DNA from: Herbiconiux ginsengi
Lineage (GTDB): Bacteria > Actinomycetota > Actinomycetes > Actinomycetales > Microbacteriaceae
NCBI RefSeq assembly: GCF_900107435.1
Contig: NZ_FNPZ01000001.1
Coordinates: 34,960-98,959 of the forward strand
Direction of reading: 5' to 3'
DNA: 64,000 bases
The notes under the pieces are model-generated. The model was not told the DNA's origin, searched no databases, and worked only from the letters and a program-made list of their open reading frames with translations. A program made the translations under genes and the position numbers. Positions 1 through 10,269 of the stretch are shown here, piece after piece (position 1 is the stretch's first letter; each line of letters begins with the position of its first letter).

Positions 1-1713
1 CCAGTTGCGGTTCTGCTGACCCACGTAGAGCAACTGCTTCTCGTCGTCGATCCCGAGGTCGCGGATGTTCTCCGGCAACGTGATCGTGCGGGTGACCTCG
101 TCGGTGTCGGCGTTCATCTCGAAGATGCTCCGGCTGTTCTGGTCGCCCAGATACAGCCGATCCTTCGACTGCGAGAACGCCGATCCGGCCGGCAGCTGCG
201 CGTTCGACTTGTTCACCGAATCCAGCGCACCCGTGACCTCGTAGTCGACCGACCCCGTCGGGGTGCCGGGATCGGTCGGGCCGCCCGGGTCGGGGTTCGG
301 CTCGCATCCGAGGCACGGCCCGGGGTTCGAGGGGTCGATCTTCTGCGGCGCCTCGTCGTCGGTCACGGCCTTGCCCGAGTCGTTCTTCACGATGGTGAGC
401 CCGTCGAAGTACTGGCCGTCGGCGGTGCGCGACTCGTAGCGCAGTGTGTCACCGGCCACGTCGATCAGCTGGTAGAGCTCGACATCGCCCTTCAGCTTCT
501 TCAGGTGGGCGTCGTTCTCGGTCCACAGGCGCGGGCCGGCGTTGGAGTACATCTTCGAGCCGACCACCGACACGGCGTACACCGGCCCGTCGTAGTTCAG
601 GTCGGCGTTCCATGTGGCCGGGTTGCCCTTCTCGGCATCGTTCGAGTTGCCCCGGCCGTAGTTGTGGTCGTGGCCCTGCAGCACGAGGTCGACGTTGTGC
701 GACTCGAACAACGGCAGCCAGGCCTCGCGGATGGCGCGGTTGTTGCGCCCCTCGTCGAGCGAGAACACCGGGTGGTGGAAGTAGACCACGGTCCACTTGT
801 TGGGGTTCTCGTCGAGGGTCTTCGAGAGCCAGGCGGTCTGCACGGCGAGAGCCGCGGCATCCGTGATGTTCGAGTTCAGCGAGATGAACCGCACGCCCTG
901 GTAGTCGGTGTAGTACACGGTGCCTTTGAGGAGGGCCTCGATGCCGGCCGACCCGGTGGGCCCGTTGTCGGGGTACTCGAACTGCGCCTGCCACTGCGTC
1001 GAGAGCTGCGCCCCCTCGTACTCGTGGTTGCCGGCAGCGGCGAGGAAGTTCTGCGTGCCGAACTGGTAGCCGGCGGCGTCGAACACCTCTCCCCACTGCG
1101 AGTCGTTGTTCGCCTCGTCGATCAGATCGCCGGCCTGCAGCACGATGCTCGCGTCGGGGCGGTCGCGGAAGGCGTTGCGGATGACGCGGCTCGCGTCGCT
1201 CTTGATGCCGTTCTGCACATCGCCGAGGTAGATGAACGAGAACGGCTCGGCGGTCGCGGCCGCGGTCGTGAAGTGCTGCCACTCGCTGAAGTTGGTGCCG
1301 TCGCCCACGCGGTACTGGTATTGCGTGCTCGGGGCGAGTCCCGTGAATTTCACGGTGTGGAAGGCCTCGTCGTAGTTCGCGGTCGACACGTCGGTGTTCT
1401 CCGAGGCGTCGACCGTGAGGATGCCGGTCGGATACGGCGTGGCCGTCGCCACCCGGTACTCGGCCTTGGCCGTGGTGACGCCCTTCGAAGTGCGCCAGGT
1501 GACGGCCTGCGAGGTCGACAGGTCGCCCGAGGGCGTGAGAACGACGCGGTCGGGCACCACGGAAGGTCCGTGCTGCTGCACCGGGGTCACGGTGGCGGCC
1601 GTGGCGGTCGATCCCATCCCGAACACCGGGGTGAGGAGGGCGGCCGCGACGGCCGCGGTGGCGATGCCCGCGAGCATCCGCCTTCCGCGGGTTCGCGTGG
1701 AGTGTTTCGTCAT
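1..1713 (-). CDS. Secreted metallophosphoesterase (purple acid phosphatase-like), 3' end beyond window
   Basis: Only the first 571 codons are inside the window; the reading frame runs open through base 1. The start is ATG at 1713, preceded by a GAAAGG ribosome site. A signal peptide (residues 1-40, Arg-rich then hydrophobic) is followed by a fibronectin-like N-terminal domain (about 48-150). A calcineurin-type phosphoesterase domain (about 155-410) carries the metal-ligand blocks GDVQN, GDLID, GNHE, HHPVFS and GHDHNYGRGN. After a Pro/Gly-rich linker, the visible C-terminus looks like YVTN-type beta-propeller repeats (DRLYLGDQNSRSIFEMN). It should release phosphate from esters outside the cell. 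It lies 62 bp downstream of a paralogue on the same strand, so the two are probably one transcription unit. The substrate is unknown. Family assignment is firm; the full domain content cannot be seen. Confidence 0.9.
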   Translation of the reverse strand, partial: MTKHSTRTRGRRMLAGIATAAVAAALLTPVFGMGSTATAATVTPVQQHGPSVVPDRVVLTPSGDLSTSQAVTWRTSKGVTTAKAEYRVATATPYPTGILTVDASENTDVSTANYDEAFHTVKFTGLAPSTQYQYRVGDGTNFSEWQHFTTAAATAEPFSFIYLGDVQNGIKSDASRVIRNAFRDRPDASIVLQAGDLIDEANNDSQWGEVFDAAGYQFGTQNFLAAAGNHEYEGAQLSTQWQAQFEYPDNGPTGSAGIEALLKGTVYYTDYQGVRFISLNSNITDAAALAVQTAWLSKTLDENPNKWTVVYFHHPVFSLDEGRNNRAIREAWLPLFESHNVDLVLQGHDHNYGRGNSNDAEKGNPATWNADLNYDGPVYAVSVVGSKMYSNAGPRLWTENDAHLKKLKGDVELYQLIDVAGDTLRYESRTADGQYFDGLTIVKNDSGKAVTDDEAPQKIDPSNPGPCLGCEPNPDPGGPTDPGTPTGSVDYEVTGALDSVNKSNAQLPAGSAFSQSKDRLYLGDQNSRSIFEMNADTDEVTRTITLPENIRDLGIDDEKQLLYVGQQNRNW

Positions 1714-1775
1714 GGGCTGACGGCCTTTCGGTGCGGTCGTGCTGCTCGGGGTAGAAGAGTCGGGTGCGAAGGCGC

Positions 1776-4010
<2,235 letters not shown>

Positions 4011-4257
4011 ACGGGTGAACGTCCTTCGAGTGGAGACGGCGGAGCCGACAGGAGAAAAGCCCGCGCGGGGTCAGCGGGCGACGCGGATCACACTATGGGC
4101 CGCGTGAGCGCCATCCCGGGGGAATCAGAGAGAGTTCACCTGCCTGTTACCGCCTGCTGGAGAACCCGACCGTCCGTTTGCCGAGACAGATCGTCTCGTC
4201 TCCGGGACAGCCTCCGCGGGGAATAATCGGCCACCCCACCCTGCTGAGAAGAGGGTC

Positions 4258-5355
4258 ATGACTCAGCTCTCCGTACTCGACCTGATCCCCGTCCGAACCG
4301 GCCAGTCGTCGGGTGATGCCGTCGCCGCGAGCCTCGGGCTCGTGCGCACCGCCGAACGGCTCGGCTTCACCCGCTTCTGGGTGGCCGAGCACCACAACAT
4401 GCCGGCCGTGGCATCCACCTCCCCGTCGACGCTGATCGCGCATTTCGCGGCGCAGACCTCACGCATCCGTCTGGGGTCGGGCGGTGTGATGCTCCCGAAT
4501 CACGCTCCGCTGTCGATCGCCGAGCAGTTCGCGCTGCTCGAGGCGATGCATCCCGGGCGCATCGACCTCGGCCTCGGGCGTGCGCCCGGCTCCGACCCGG
4601 TCACCTCCTACATGCTCCGCGGCCAGCGCACCACGACGGACGCCGACCCCGCCGAGACCTTCCCCACCGACGTCGAGACCGTGGCCGCGCTGCTCGGTTC
4701 CGACCGCTCGCTCGCGAGCGAGCCGTTCGGCGAAGACGACCAGCCCGCCGTCGGCCTCAATATCAGGGCCCGGGCTTACGAGTTGAAGGCGACTCCGCGC
4801 ATCCGCACGGCTCCCGAGATGTGGCTGCTCGGATCGAGCAACTTCAGCGCCACACTCGCGGCGAGCCTCGGCATGCCGTTCGTGTTCGCGAACCACTTCG
4901 GGCAGCCGGGCATCGAGCAGGCGCTCGAGCTCTACCGCAGCCGCTTCCAGCCGTCGGAGGCGCTGGCGGCGCCGAAGACCTTCCTCACCGTGAACGTCTC
5001 CGTGGCCGACACCGACGACGAGGCGCAGCTCGTGACGCTCCCGCAGCTCATCTCGATGGCGCGGCTGCGCACCGGTGGCGCACTCACGCCGCAGCTCACG
5101 ATCGACCAGGCGCGCACGACCGACCTCAGCGTGGCCGAGCAGGAGTTGGTGCTGGAGCAGTCGCGGCGCTGGCTCATCGGCACGGCCGAATCGGTGGAGC
5201 GTCGCATCCGCGCGCTCGCCGAGCAGTACGGGGTCGACGAGGTCATGGTCTCCCCCGCCGGCGGCGCGTGGGCCGCCGATCCGTTCGACGCCACGCCCTC
5301 CCGCGAGCGCACCCTCGAACTCCTGGCGTCCCGATTCCCCGAGCTCGCCGCTTAG
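4258..5355 (+). CDS. LLM-class flavin-dependent oxidoreductase (luciferase-like monooxygenase)
   Basis: 365 aa, a typical length for single-domain bacterial luciferase-like monooxygenases. The N-terminal half has the family pattern: a beta strand with LDLIPVRTG, then the WVAEHHN segment (about 43-49), then the flavin-site region RIRLGSGGVMLPNHAP and ALLEAMHPGRIDLGLGRAPG. This layout matches the MsnO8/YhbW-type group, which uses reduced FMN from a partner reductase. The substrate is not predictable. The start is ATG at 4258 with an AAGAGGG ribosome site just upstream. It is divergent from the phosphatase pair across 247 bp and convergent with the VIT gene, with a stem-loop between. Confidence 0.88.
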   Translation: MTQLSVLDLIPVRTGQSSGDAVAASLGLVRTAERLGFTRFWVAEHHNMPAVASTSPSTLIAHFAAQTSRIRLGSGGVMLPNHAPLSIAEQFALLEAMHPGRIDLGLGRAPGSDPVTSYMLRGQRTTTDADPAETFPTDVETVAALLGSDRSLASEPFGEDDQPAVGLNIRARAYELKATPRIRTAPEMWLLGSSNFSATLAASLGMPFVFANHFGQPGIEQALELYRSRFQPSEALAAPKTFLTVNVSVADTDDEAQLVTLPQLISMARLRTGGALTPQLTIDQARTTDLSVAEQELVLEQSRRWLIGTAESVERRIRALAEQYGVDEVMVSPAGGAWAADPFDATPSRERTLELLASRFPELAA

Positions 5356-5379
5356 GCCGAGGCGTCGCCCTGGCCGGGT

Positions 5380-5442
5380 AAAGGTGCACATGAGCGAGAC
5401 TGACGCCGTATAGGCGTGCCACTCCACCGCATTTGCACCGTT
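5380..5442. terminator. Long imperfect stem-loop between convergent genes
   Basis: The outer arms AAAGGTGCA and TGCACCGTT face each other, an imperfect middle follows, and a perfect inner hairpin (ACGCC, loop GTATA, GGCGT, 5403-5417) closes it. It sits between the stops of the monooxygenase and the VIT gene and probably ends transcription from both sides. Confidence 0.5.
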
Positions 5443-5458
5443 ACACGCCACGCACCGA

Positions 5459-6193
5459 CTACACGACGCCCGTCGTCCCCAAGAGGGACCCGATCGCGAA
5501 GGTGGCTGCGAGTGCCAGTGCGCCGCCGATCACGACGCGCAGCGTAGCGCGCCAGATGCGGGCACCGCCGATCCACGCGCTCACCGATCCGGTCAGGATC
5601 AGGGCGAGTATCACCACCGCGAACGTCGCGGCCACCCGGATCTCGGCCGGGAAGAGCAGGATCGACAGGAACGGCAGCAGCGCCCCCACCGTGAACGCGA
5701 GAGCCGACGCGCCCGCCGCCTGCCACGGGCTCACGAGGTCATCGGGGTCGATGTTGAGCTCGGCCGACAGATGCGCGGCCAAGGCGTCGTGTGCCGTGAG
5801 CTCCTTCGCCACCTGCCGCGCCGTCTCGGAGGTCAGCCCGCGCTGCTCGTAGATGCCGGCGAGCTCGGCGAGCTCTTCCTCCGGCATCTCGTGCAACTCG
5901 CGCCGCTCTTTGGCGATCAGCGATTTCTGGCTGTCGGACTGGCTGCTCACCGAGACGTACTCGCCGAGCGCCATCGAGATCGCCCCACCCACGAGCCCCG
6001 CGATGCCGGCGGTGAGGATGGGAGCGACGGATGAGGTCGCCCCGGCGACCCCCACCACGATCGCCGCCACCGAGACGATTCCGTCGTTCGCTCCGAGCAC
6101 GCCCGCGCGCAGCCAGTTCAGGCGGCCGGCGAGGCCTTCGACGTGGGGCTCATGGGGGTGGGCCCCCACACCGGGAAACTCTGTCTCAGACAT
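5459..6193 (-). CDS. VIT1/CCC1-family iron/manganese transporter
   Basis: About 244 aa from ATG 6193 (MSETEFPG). A GTG 18 bp upstream is also open, but neither start has a strong ribosome site. The family signature RLNWLRAGVLGANDGIVSVAAIVVGVAGA (written here only as its start RLNWLRAGVLGANDG) is followed by a second membrane segment. A charged cytosolic stretch rich in Glu (KERRELHEMPEEELAELAGI) follows, then three C-terminal membrane helices. VIT1/CCC1 proteins move Fe2+ or Mn2+ across membranes; the acidic loop is the metal-binding part in known members. It is a single gene, convergent with the monooxygenase, with no partner genes visible. Confidence 0.9.
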   Translation of the reverse strand: MSETEFPGVGAHPHEPHVEGLAGRLNWLRAGVLGANDGIVSVAAIVVGVAGATSSVAPILTAGIAGLVGGAISMALGEYVSVSSQSDSQKSLIAKERRELHEMPEEELAELAGIYEQRGLTSETARQVAKELTAHDALAAHLSAELNIDPDDLVSPWQAAGASALAFTVGALLPFLSILLFPAEIRVAATFAVVILALILTGSVSAWIGGARIWRATLRVVIGGALALAATFAIGSLLGTTGVV

Positions 6194-6251
6194 GTCACCA
6201 TGCAACCACACTGCAGGAGCGGTGTGGCACTCCCGCGGTCCCTGCCACGTC

Positions 6252-8066
6252 TCAGCAGCTCGTGAGGCTCTCCACGCCAGCCCCCAGCGAGTTCGGCCCG
6301 CCCAACAAGGTGACCTTGGTGTTGTCGAAGAAGGCGAAGCTCAGCTTCACGTCTTGCGGCACGCAGGTCCCGGGCACCACGATCAGCGGCGAGCCTTGCG
6401 CGCCGGCCAGGGCCGACCCGGCGAGCGCATCCGGGAAGTTCAGTCCGGTGGCCAAGAAGACGCGGTCGCTCGGATGCGTGCCGTCGGTGTTGTCGTACGC
6501 ATCCTTGTTGATCGCGAGCGAGGCCGCGAACCGGTCGGCGCCGGCCACGCGCTGCGTCTGGATGCCCGGCAGAGCCGCGATCGATGACTGAATGCCGGTC
6601 GACACCGAGTTCGGTCCGCCTGCGATCGTCACGTTCTTCACCTTCAGCGTGGTCAGCAGGGCTGCTGTTTCCGGGTCGACGGATGCTGCGCCGCCGTTCA
6701 CCAGGATCACCGGCTCCCCGTTGTGCCCGCCCGCCCCGCTGGCGCTCAGTGCATCCGGGAAGTTGAGGCCGGTCGCCACATAGGCACCCGTCGCGCCGGT
6801 GCCGAAGGCGCGCTGGGCGACCTTCCGCGAGACCTCGAAACGGTCGGCCCCGCTGATGCGGGTGACGGTGGCGCCGGGGAGCAGTACAGCGAGCTGCGTC
6901 GCGACGCTCGGGCCGACCGAGTTCGGTCCGCCCACGATCACCACGTCGTCGGGGTCGAGCTTCGTGAACTCGGCCGCGATGCTCGCGGGCAGCGAATCGG
7001 TCGTGGTCAGCAGCAGCGGTGCATGGTCTTTGACGGCCGCCGGGCCAGCGGAGAGCGCATCCGCGTAGCCTGTGCCGGTGGCGAGGTAGACCGTCTTCGC
7101 GCCGTCGGGGTAGGCTTCCTCGGCGATGGCCACCGACTCGGAGTAACGGTCGGGTGCCTGGATGCGGTCGACGTCGATGTGCGGGTAGCCGAACCAGTCG
7201 GTATAGATGATCCAGAAGTTGAGGTTGCCGAAGCTCGCACACTTCCCCTCGATGCCCGCCAGGGCGTCGGAATCGGGCTGGTAGGGCGTGTAGTTGTAGA
7301 GCGAGGCGGTGGCCTGCGTGCGGATCGTCAGCTCCGTGCCGTCGCATCCGGCGGCATCGCTGTACTTCACGACGACGGGCACTCCGACCTGGTACTGGGT
7401 CGAGCCGGGGTCGACCTTGTAGTCCTTCAGGGTCCAGGCCGCCCAGTACACCTGCTTGAAGAACCCGGCGTAAGCGGGATTGCACGGCGCCGAGTCCGAG
7501 CAGTCGAACCCGGTGGCCTGCTGGTACTGCTTGTCGACGGGCCAGTCGTCGCCGACGAGCTGGGACTCCTTCTGGATGAGCACGAGCAGCGCCCTCTGGC
7601 TGATGCCGCACGCCTGCCCGACCCTCGCGACGATCGTGGCGGCCGACTCCGATCCCGAGCCCGCGTAGGCGGTGCACCGGCTGTCACCCGCCATCGACGG
7701 GGTGGCGGTGCGGTAGTCCTTGAGGCACGTGTACCCGGGCTGGCAGGTGGGAACCTGGGCCTGCAGGAAGGACTGCACGGCACCCGCCGACATCGCCGTT
7801 CCGGTGTACATGTTCTTGTCGCTGATGATGTCGTCGGCGCGGAAGCTCGTCGTCACCGGTGCGGCGTTCGGAATCGCGACCAGCTGGTCGTCGAGGGAGA
7901 ACGACGATTCCGACGACGGATCGGGGGCCGGGTCCGAGGTCGGAGCGGGCACCGGCTGCTCCTCGGCTGCCACGGCACCGACGGCGCCCCCGGCGACCAG
8001 CCCCACCGCCAGCAGCAGTCCGAGCAATCCGGTGAGGGGGTTCCTGAGCGGCGACGTCGTCTTCAT
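6252..8066 (-). CDS. Secreted protein with lysozyme-like domain and three cell-wall-binding (CW_binding_2) repeats
   Basis: 604 aa. A signal peptide (1-34, cut near AVAAEE) and an acidic Pro/Ser linker lead into a domain at about 75-285. That domain contains paired Cys residues and a QKESQL segment at 165-170, resembling the catalytic Glu-Ser of transglycosylase/lysozyme folds; Glu167 is the likely acid. From about 292 to the end there are three CW_binding_2 repeats (DRYSESVAIAEEAYP, DRFEVSRKVAQRAF and DRFAASLAINKDAY mark their starts, each followed by VGGPNSV or a close variant). These bind the wall. The architecture suggests a peptidoglycan-acting or adhesive surface protein. The enzymatic assignment is inference from one motif; the wall-binding repeats are secure. 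Confidence 0.85.
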   Translation of the reverse strand: MKTTSPLRNPLTGLLGLLLAVGLVAGGAVGAVAAEEQPVPAPTSDPAPDPSSESSFSLDDQLVAIPNAAPVTTSFRADDIISDKNMYTGTAMSAGAVQSFLQAQVPTCQPGYTCLKDYRTATPSMAGDSRCTAYAGSGSESAATIVARVGQACGISQRALLVLIQKESQLVGDDWPVDKQYQQATGFDCSDSAPCNPAYAGFFKQVYWAAWTLKDYKVDPGSTQYQVGVPVVVKYSDAAGCDGTELTIRTQATASLYNYTPYQPDSDALAGIEGKCASFGNLNFWIIYTDWFGYPHIDVDRIQAPDRYSESVAIAEEAYPDGAKTVYLATGTGYADALSAGPAAVKDHAPLLLTTTDSLPASIAAEFTKLDPDDVVIVGGPNSVGPSVATQLAVLLPGATVTRISGADRFEVSRKVAQRAFGTGATGAYVATGLNFPDALSASGAGGHNGEPVILVNGGAASVDPETAALLTTLKVKNVTIAGGPNSVSTGIQSSIAALPGIQTQRVAGADRFAASLAINKDAYDNTDGTHPSDRVFLATGLNFPDALAGSALAGAQGSPLIVVPGTCVPQDVKLSFAFFDNTKVTLLGGPNSLGAGVESLTSC

Positions 8067-8175
8067 TCCGCGATGCTAACCGGAATCGACAGCTGTCGCC
8101 CACTCATCGGGGGTGAACTTTCAGTGCATTCCCACGCGCTACGCTCGTGGCGACCGGAGGAGGCCAGCGCACACC

Positions 8176-8892
8176 ATGTCAGCCCCCGCATCCGCTCTCC
8201 CCGTCGTGTCGCCCGTCGATGTGCTCGTCGCGCTGCACCCCGATCGAGGCGACCCGGCGACAGACCAGCGGATGCTCGCCGCCCTCGCCGCGCCCCTCGC
8301 CTCAGCCTCTGCTTCCCGTCTTCCCGGCGAAGAACCCGGCATCGAGGCCGCCGCAGTCGACACCACCTTCGCCATCACACACCACTGCTCCGCGTGCGGC
8401 TCCACCGGCCACGGCCGTCCGCTGCTCGTGTCGGCCGACGGCGTGCCCGTGCCCGCCGTGCACCTCAGCCTCAGCCGCGCCGCCGGCTGGGTCGCGCTCG
8501 CGGCGACACTCGCTGCTCCGGTCGGCATCGACATCGAATCGCTCTCGTCCGTGCGAACCGCCGCCTTCGACGACGTCGCGTTCGACGACCACGAACGAGC
8601 CACGCTGATAGCTCACGCCGAAACCCACGGCCCCGCCGCGGCCGACCGGATGCGCACTCTCGCGTGGGCGGCGAAGGAAGCCGTGCTGAAGGCGGCCGGC
8701 ACCGGCCTCCGCGCCGACCCCCGCACCGTTCCGCTCGACCTCGACCGTCCCGATGACCTCGTCGCGCTGCGGAGCGGGTCGCCGCGCCTGGTCGTGCTGC
8801 CCGGAATGCCGGCCGGGGTGCTCGGCTGTCTGGCCGTCGTCGCCGACCGGCGTCCCCGCATCCGCGTCGTCACGCCGTCGTTCACCGTCTGA
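8176..8892 (+). CDS. 4'-phosphopantetheinyl transferase superfamily protein
   Basis: 238 aa. The start is ATG 8176, with a GGAGGAGG element 12 nt upstream; a longer open frame from 8113 lacks a site. The two signature blocks are present: GIDIE (the Mg-binding Asp/Glu pair, about residue 118) and WAAKEAVLKAAGTGLR (the WxxKEA block, about 164). It would transfer the phosphopantetheine arm from CoA to a carrier-protein serine. Two genes away on the other strand lies a peptide synthetase with one carrier domain, which makes that protein the obvious local substrate. A role in general secondary metabolism or siderophore assembly is possible too. It is convergent with the M1 peptidase. Confidence 0.88.
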   Translation: MSAPASALPVVSPVDVLVALHPDRGDPATDQRMLAALAAPLASASASRLPGEEPGIEAAAVDTTFAITHHCSACGSTGHGRPLLVSADGVPVPAVHLSLSRAAGWVALAATLAAPVGIDIESLSSVRTAAFDDVAFDDHERATLIAHAETHGPAAADRMRTLAWAAKEAVLKAAGTGLRADPRTVPLDLDRPDDLVALRSGSPRLVVLPGMPAGVLGCLAVVADRRPRIRVVTPSFTV

Positions 8893-8914
8893 GCACTGGA
8901 TGCTGAAGGCGGAA

Positions 8915-8929
8915 GGCTGAAAACCAGCC
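8915..8929. terminator. Short hairpin between convergent genes
   Basis: GGCTG, loop AAAAC, CAGCC. Five base pairs with no T-run, immediately next to the stop of the M1 peptidase gene. A weak candidate for bidirectional termination. Confidence 0.3.
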
Positions 8930-10261
8930 CTAGAGCTTCGGCAGGCTCTTCCCGTAGACCCAGCGCTCCACGATCGGCCCCACGAGATCGCTCCCCGAGT
9001 GCGCCTCCATGATCTCCACGAAGTCCTCCGTCGACACCAGCCCGAAGCGGCATTCCGAGACGTAGGAGCGCAGCGAATCGAAGAACACGTCGTCGCCGAG
9101 CGCCCGCCGGATGGCGTGCAGCGCGAGCGCCCCGCGCTTGTAGACACGGTCGTCGAACATCGACTGCGGACCCGGATCGCCGATCACGATGTCCTTCGGC
9201 TGCGCGTTCACCTGCGCGCGGTGCGCCGCCGCGCTCGCGTCGGCCGACTTGCCGCCGCTGGCCTCGGCCCAAAGCCATTCCGCGTAGCAGGCGAACCCTT
9301 CGTGCAGCCAGATGTCGCGCCAGCGTGCCAGCGTGAGGCAGTTGCCGAACCACTGGTGCGCGAGTTCGTGGGCGATGAGCCGGTCGGTTCCGTGGAGTCC
9401 GTCGACGTGGTTGCGCCCGAAGATCGCGAGCCCCTGCGCTTCGAGCGGGATCTCCAGCTCGTCGGGCGTCACGACCACCGCGTAGGAATCGAACGGATAC
9501 GGCCCGAACAGCTCGCAGAACAGGGCCATCATGTCGGGCACCCGCCCGAAGTCGATGGCCACCTCGCGCTCGAGCGCCTGCGGGTAGAAGAGGGTCTGCG
9601 GCACGGGCTCCGACGCGATCGACCGCGAGCGGTAGCGGCCGATCTGCACCGTGGCGAGATACGTCGACATCGGCTGCCGCATCTCGAAGGTCCAGATCGT
9701 GCGCCCGGAGCGGTTCGCGCGCGACACCACCGGGCCGTTCGACACCACCGTGTACCCGGCCTCGCAGGCCAAGGTGATGCGGTAGAGCGCCTTGTCACTC
9801 GGATGGTCGTTGCAGGGAAACCAGGATGCCGCCCCACTCGGCTGCCCGGCCACGATCACGCCGTCGGCGAGCTCTTCCCAGCCCACTTCGCCCCATTGGC
9901 TGCGGATCGGATGCGGCGCCCCGCGATAGCGCACCACCACGGTGAACTCGATCCCGTCGGCCAGCGGCCGTTCGGGCGTGATCACGAGCTTGCGCGGCGT
10001 CTCGGCGAGCTTGCGCGGCCGCTCCCCGTCGACGGTCACCTTCACCACGCTGAGGCCGGCGAAATCGAGGCTGAAGCGCTCCAGCGGCATGGTGGCCCGG
10101 GCGCGGATGATCGCGACCCCGTTCAGCCGGTTCGTGGCCACCCGGTAGTCGAGATCGAGGTCGTATTCGAGCACGGAGTAGCCACCGTTGCCACTCGTCG
10201 GAAGGTAGTCGTCACCCGCCGACGCGGCCCCCAGAGAGGATGATGGTGGATTGGCTGCCAT
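8930..10261 (-). CDS. M1-family zinc aminopeptidase (short form)
   Basis: 443 aa from ATG 10261. A GTG at 10282 would overlap the upstream synthetase gene by 13 bp. The N-terminal saddle domain starts at GGYSVLEYDLDLDYR. The exopeptidase motif is LEAQG (about 273-277) in place of GAMEN, as in many actinobacterial members. The zinc site is HELAHQWFGN (about 298-307) with the third ligand Glu in LHEGFACYAEW about 20 residues on. The protein lacks the large C-terminal helical domain of PepN, as short M1 enzymes do. It removes N-terminal residues from peptides. It directly follows the Pls-like synthetase on the same strand, so it is co-transcribed and may trim or degrade that enzyme's product. 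This role is inference, from my memory that epsilon-polylysine producers carry a Zn aminopeptidase acting on the polymer. Confidence 0.9.
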   Translation of the reverse strand: MAANPPSSSLGAASAGDDYLPTSGNGGYSVLEYDLDLDYRVATNRLNGVAIIRARATMPLERFSLDFAGLSVVKVTVDGERPRKLAETPRKLVITPERPLADGIEFTVVVRYRGAPHPIRSQWGEVGWEELADGVIVAGQPSGAASWFPCNDHPSDKALYRITLACEAGYTVVSNGPVVSRANRSGRTIWTFEMRQPMSTYLATVQIGRYRSRSIASEPVPQTLFYPQALEREVAIDFGRVPDMMALFCELFGPYPFDSYAVVVTPDELEIPLEAQGLAIFGRNHVDGLHGTDRLIAHELAHQWFGNCLTLARWRDIWLHEGFACYAEWLWAEASGGKSADASAAAHRAQVNAQPKDIVIGDPGPQSMFDDRVYKRGALALHAIRRALGDDVFFDSLRSYVSECRFGLVSTEDFVEIMEAHSGSDLVGPIVERWVYGKSLPKL

Positions 10262-10269
10262 GGATGCGG

